Shown here in pieces: positions 62,322 through 64,000 of a stretch of DNA of 64,000 nucleotides. Below the pieces are notes generated by a model. That model worked only from the letters and a program-made list of their open reading frames with translations. It was not told where the DNA came from and did not search any database. The position numbers were made by a program, and so were the translations under genes. The stretch lies in assembly GCF_900155545.1 (NCBI RefSeq), contig NZ_LT732525.1, positions 731,260 to 795,259 on the forward strand, read 5' to 3'. Position 1 is the first letter of the stretch, and the number at the start of each line of letters is the position of its first letter. The stretch comes from Clostridium sp. Marseille-P2415 (lineage in GTDB: Bacteria > Bacillota > Clostridia > Lachnospirales > Lachnospiraceae).

Positions 62322-63710
62322 TTATTTTGGTAATCCTTCATTATTTAGCTTCTCCTTGTTCAAAATAATTTCGTGTTTATCTTTTACATTTTCACGAACA
62401 TAATAGAAAGCACAAGCCAGAAGTGTAAATGCGGCTGCTACTGCCGCAGACATTCCTATTTGAAACAAAGATGGATCCGGCTTCCTGCTTGCAAAATAAG
62501 CGTAAGGTATTCTGACAAGAAAGATAGCGCACAATCCCTGTGCCATAACAAAAGAGGTTTTTCCAAGTCCATTGTAATATCCAGTAAAGCAATATGCAAT
62601 AGACAGGATAAAGCATTCAATCGCGGTTGCCTTTAAAAACTCGGAAGAAGCCTTTATAACTACAGGCTCTTTTATAAAAATGGAGGATAGCATATCTCCA
62701 TGGTAAAATGATAGATATGACATGATACCTCCCAAAAGAACCGCTGTCAGCATTCCAAGCCACATAGATTTCTTTGCCCGTTCTTTCTGTCCGGCACCGG
62801 CATTCTGTGCCGCAAAAGCCGAAATTGAAGACATATAAGACATAGGTATCAGTAGGATAAACATGACGAGCCTTTCGGCAATCCCCACTCCAGCAGAAGT
62901 AATTACGCCTAAGGTATTTACAAGTCCAATTAAAATCAGATAGGACATTTCATTACACATATCTTGAAGCGCAATCGGTGAACCGAGCTTTACTAACCTT
63001 TTTGCAGTTCCTTTGTCAAAACGCATATTTTCTTTTGTAAAGGGAAACGGTAAGCCCTCTCTTTTTACCAGTACAAGAGAAAGTACCACGCTGACAGCCT
63101 GTGCTGAAACTGTGGCAAGGGCAACTCCGGCAGTTCCCATATCAAATATACGAATGAGTACAATATCTCCAATAACATTGACGATGCAGGCTATCGTAAC
63201 GAACAGCAGCGGAGCTTTAGAGTTCCCCATTCCACGGAAAATACTGCTCATTGCATTATAGCCTACGATAAAAAGAATTCCTGCACCACAAATTCTAATA
63301 TAATGGACCGTTTTATCCAAGGCCTCAGCTGGGGCGTGCATTAGAATAGTAATCATGGGTGCCGCAATCACCATTACAATCGTAAGGATAATACCCAGCC
63401 CAGCAAAAATCCATATGCTTGTTCCAATTACATTGGCTGCACTCTTATAATCCTTTTCTCCAAATCTCTGCCCAAGCAGGATTGTAGCTCCCATGGAAAG
63501 CCCTGTTATGGCACCTGTAACAATAAGCATGGTCTGACTGCCTGTTGCCACAGCCGAAACATCAGCGGAACCACAAAATCTGCCGACTGCCCATAAATCA
63601 ACCGCGCCATAGAGTGCCTGCAAAAATAAAGCCAATAAAACAGGCATTGCAAAGCGCAGCAATGAAGGTAAAATAGGACCTTCCAGAAATGTATTATTTG
63701 TTTTTTGCAT
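62322..63710 (-). CDS. MATE family efflux transporter (NorM/MepA-like)
   Basis: 462 aa, 12 membrane helices. ILPSLLRFAMPVLLALFLQA at the start, ALYGAVDLWAVGRFCGSADV next, LGQRFGEKDYKSA in helix 2-3. Exports cationic drugs using Na+ or H+. ATG 63710 lies 8 nt after the MarR gene stop, so MarR likely controls it (as MepR-MepA). Confidence 0.92.
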   Translation of the reverse strand: MQKTNNTFLEGPILPSLLRFAMPVLLALFLQALYGAVDLWAVGRFCGSADVSAVATGSQTMLIVTGAITGLSMGATILLGQRFGEKDYKSAANVIGTSIWIFAGLGIILTIVMVIAAPMITILMHAPAEALDKTVHYIRICGAGILFIVGYNAMSSIFRGMGNSKAPLLFVTIACIVNVIGDIVLIRIFDMGTAGVALATVSAQAVSVVLSLVLVKREGLPFPFTKENMRFDKGTAKRLVKLGSPIALQDMCNEMSYLILIGLVNTLGVITSAGVGIAERLVMFILLIPMSYMSSISAFAAQNAGAGQKERAKKSMWLGMLTAVLLGGIMSYLSFYHGDMLSSIFIKEPVVIKASSEFLKATAIECFILSIAYCFTGYYNGLGKTSFVMAQGLCAIFLVRIPYAYFASRKPDPSLFQIGMSAAVAAAFTLLACAFYYVRENVKDKHEIILNKEKLNNEGLPK

Positions 63711-63718
63711 ATTTCGCC

Positions 63719-64000
63719 TCAATTAATTTTCTCAAAATTAATGTCAGAAAGAATATTCAGCATTTCGCAGAACTTTTGAATATCCTGCCCGGAGTAACGA
63801 TCTGTTATCTTTCTAATTGCCAAATCGTCCTGCTGACGATAGACCTTATATTTAGGAATAGCATTCTCATTAACAGATAAAAGATTTTGCCTGTGATCGT
63901 TTGAGTCTACCGTTTTTGTGACAAGCCCCTGTTTAATCAGTTCATTGATTTTCAGCGTAACGGCAGGCTTCGAAATATAGAGTAATTCTGCAATTTTGGA
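63719..64000 (-). CDS. MarR family regulator, N-terminus cut by window end
   Basis: 94 codons up to the window edge. The recognition part of a winged helix is visible (SKIAELLYISKPAVTLKINE, LIKQGLVTKTVDSNDHRQNL, LLSVNENAI). It is directly upstream of the MATE gene and is likely its local repressor. Start codon lies outside the window. Confidence 0.85.
   Translation of the reverse strand, partial: SKIAELLYISKPAVTLKINELIKQGLVTKTVDSNDHRQNLLSVNENAIPKYKVYRQQDDLAIRKITDRYSGQDIQKFCEMLNILSDINFEKIN

Noticed and set aside
1-64000. tRNA, rRNA, tmRNA or replication origin
   Set aside because: No stretch with recognisable tRNA arms, rRNA conserved blocks or DnaA-box clusters was found by eye.

Overview
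The window looks like a chromosome segment of a spore-forming, low-to-moderate GC Clostridia, most likely a Lachnospiraceae member of the Lacrimispora / Clostridium saccharolyticum kind. The basis is gene content (class III fructose-bisphosphatase, ecfA1-ecfA2-ecfT-truA-rplM-rpsI, serC-serA-DUF1015, an FeFe-hydrogenase-like protein, a LuxR-controlled agmatine deiminase operon) and a near-perfect forespore sigma-G promoter. Species is inferred, not proven. No rRNA, tRNA, CRISPR array or intact mobile element was seen.

Layout. 0-1.5 kb: a GH4 glycosidase of the CHEV type. 1.5-6.5 kb: an orphan antitoxin, then a minus-strand operon (two YfcE-type phosphoesterases, a THUMP-type RNA methyltransferase, an exported papain-like protease, RdgB) and a rhodanese. 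6.6-9.5 kb: a tetrapeptide-repeat protein behind a sigma-G promoter, two paralogous secreted NlpC/P60 hydrolases (one behind a WalR-like box) and a HAAS/DUF1700 protein. 9.6-16.3 kb: fructose-bisphosphatase, two unannotated short peptide genes, an MBL hydrolase, an orphan small protein, an Fe-alcohol dehydrogenase and an M23 peptidase.

16.3-20.9 kb is an AT-rich accessory island: a secreted precursor-like protein with a hydrophobic C-terminus, a two-gene ABC-2 transporter, a membrane-anchored rhodanese, an unknown cytosolic protein and a frameshifted Thr/Ser/Cys-rich peptide gene, followed by an ISL3-type transposase remnant. This is the best candidate for an undescribed (bacteriocin-like) system.

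20.9-26.7 kb: a complete agmatine-to-putrescine ATP-yielding pathway (carbamate kinase, putrescine carbamoyltransferase, antiporter, agmatine deiminase) with a divergent membrane LuxR regulator; a perfect 13-bp palindrome lies between them. 26.7-34.8 kb: an amino-acid biosynthesis run leuB-ilvD-ilvB-serC-serA-DUF1015 from one strong promoter. 35-38 kb: AT-rich single-gene accessory units (methyltransferase, GNAT, HD, Vat/CatB-like acetyltransferase) separated by related intergenic repeats, plus a 22-codon mini-gene with its own promoter and terminator.

38.3-50.9 kb: a Gld-type ABC exporter operon with a DUF4340 protein, an 8-oxoguanine glycosylase, HAD phosphatases, a MATE pump, a GreA-like factor, a ferredoxin-type protein, an aminoglycoside adenylyltransferase remnant, and a TetR-GNAT pair. 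51-57.3 kb: an FeFe-hydrogenase-like protein, the mccB-mccA reverse transsulfuration pair, a C39-like peptidase and small hypothetical proteins. 57.4-62.2 kb: rpsI, rplM (perfect consensus promoter and long leader), a truA with a C-terminal extension, and the ECF transporter module. 62.3-64 kb: a MATE pump led by a MarR regulator cut by the window end.
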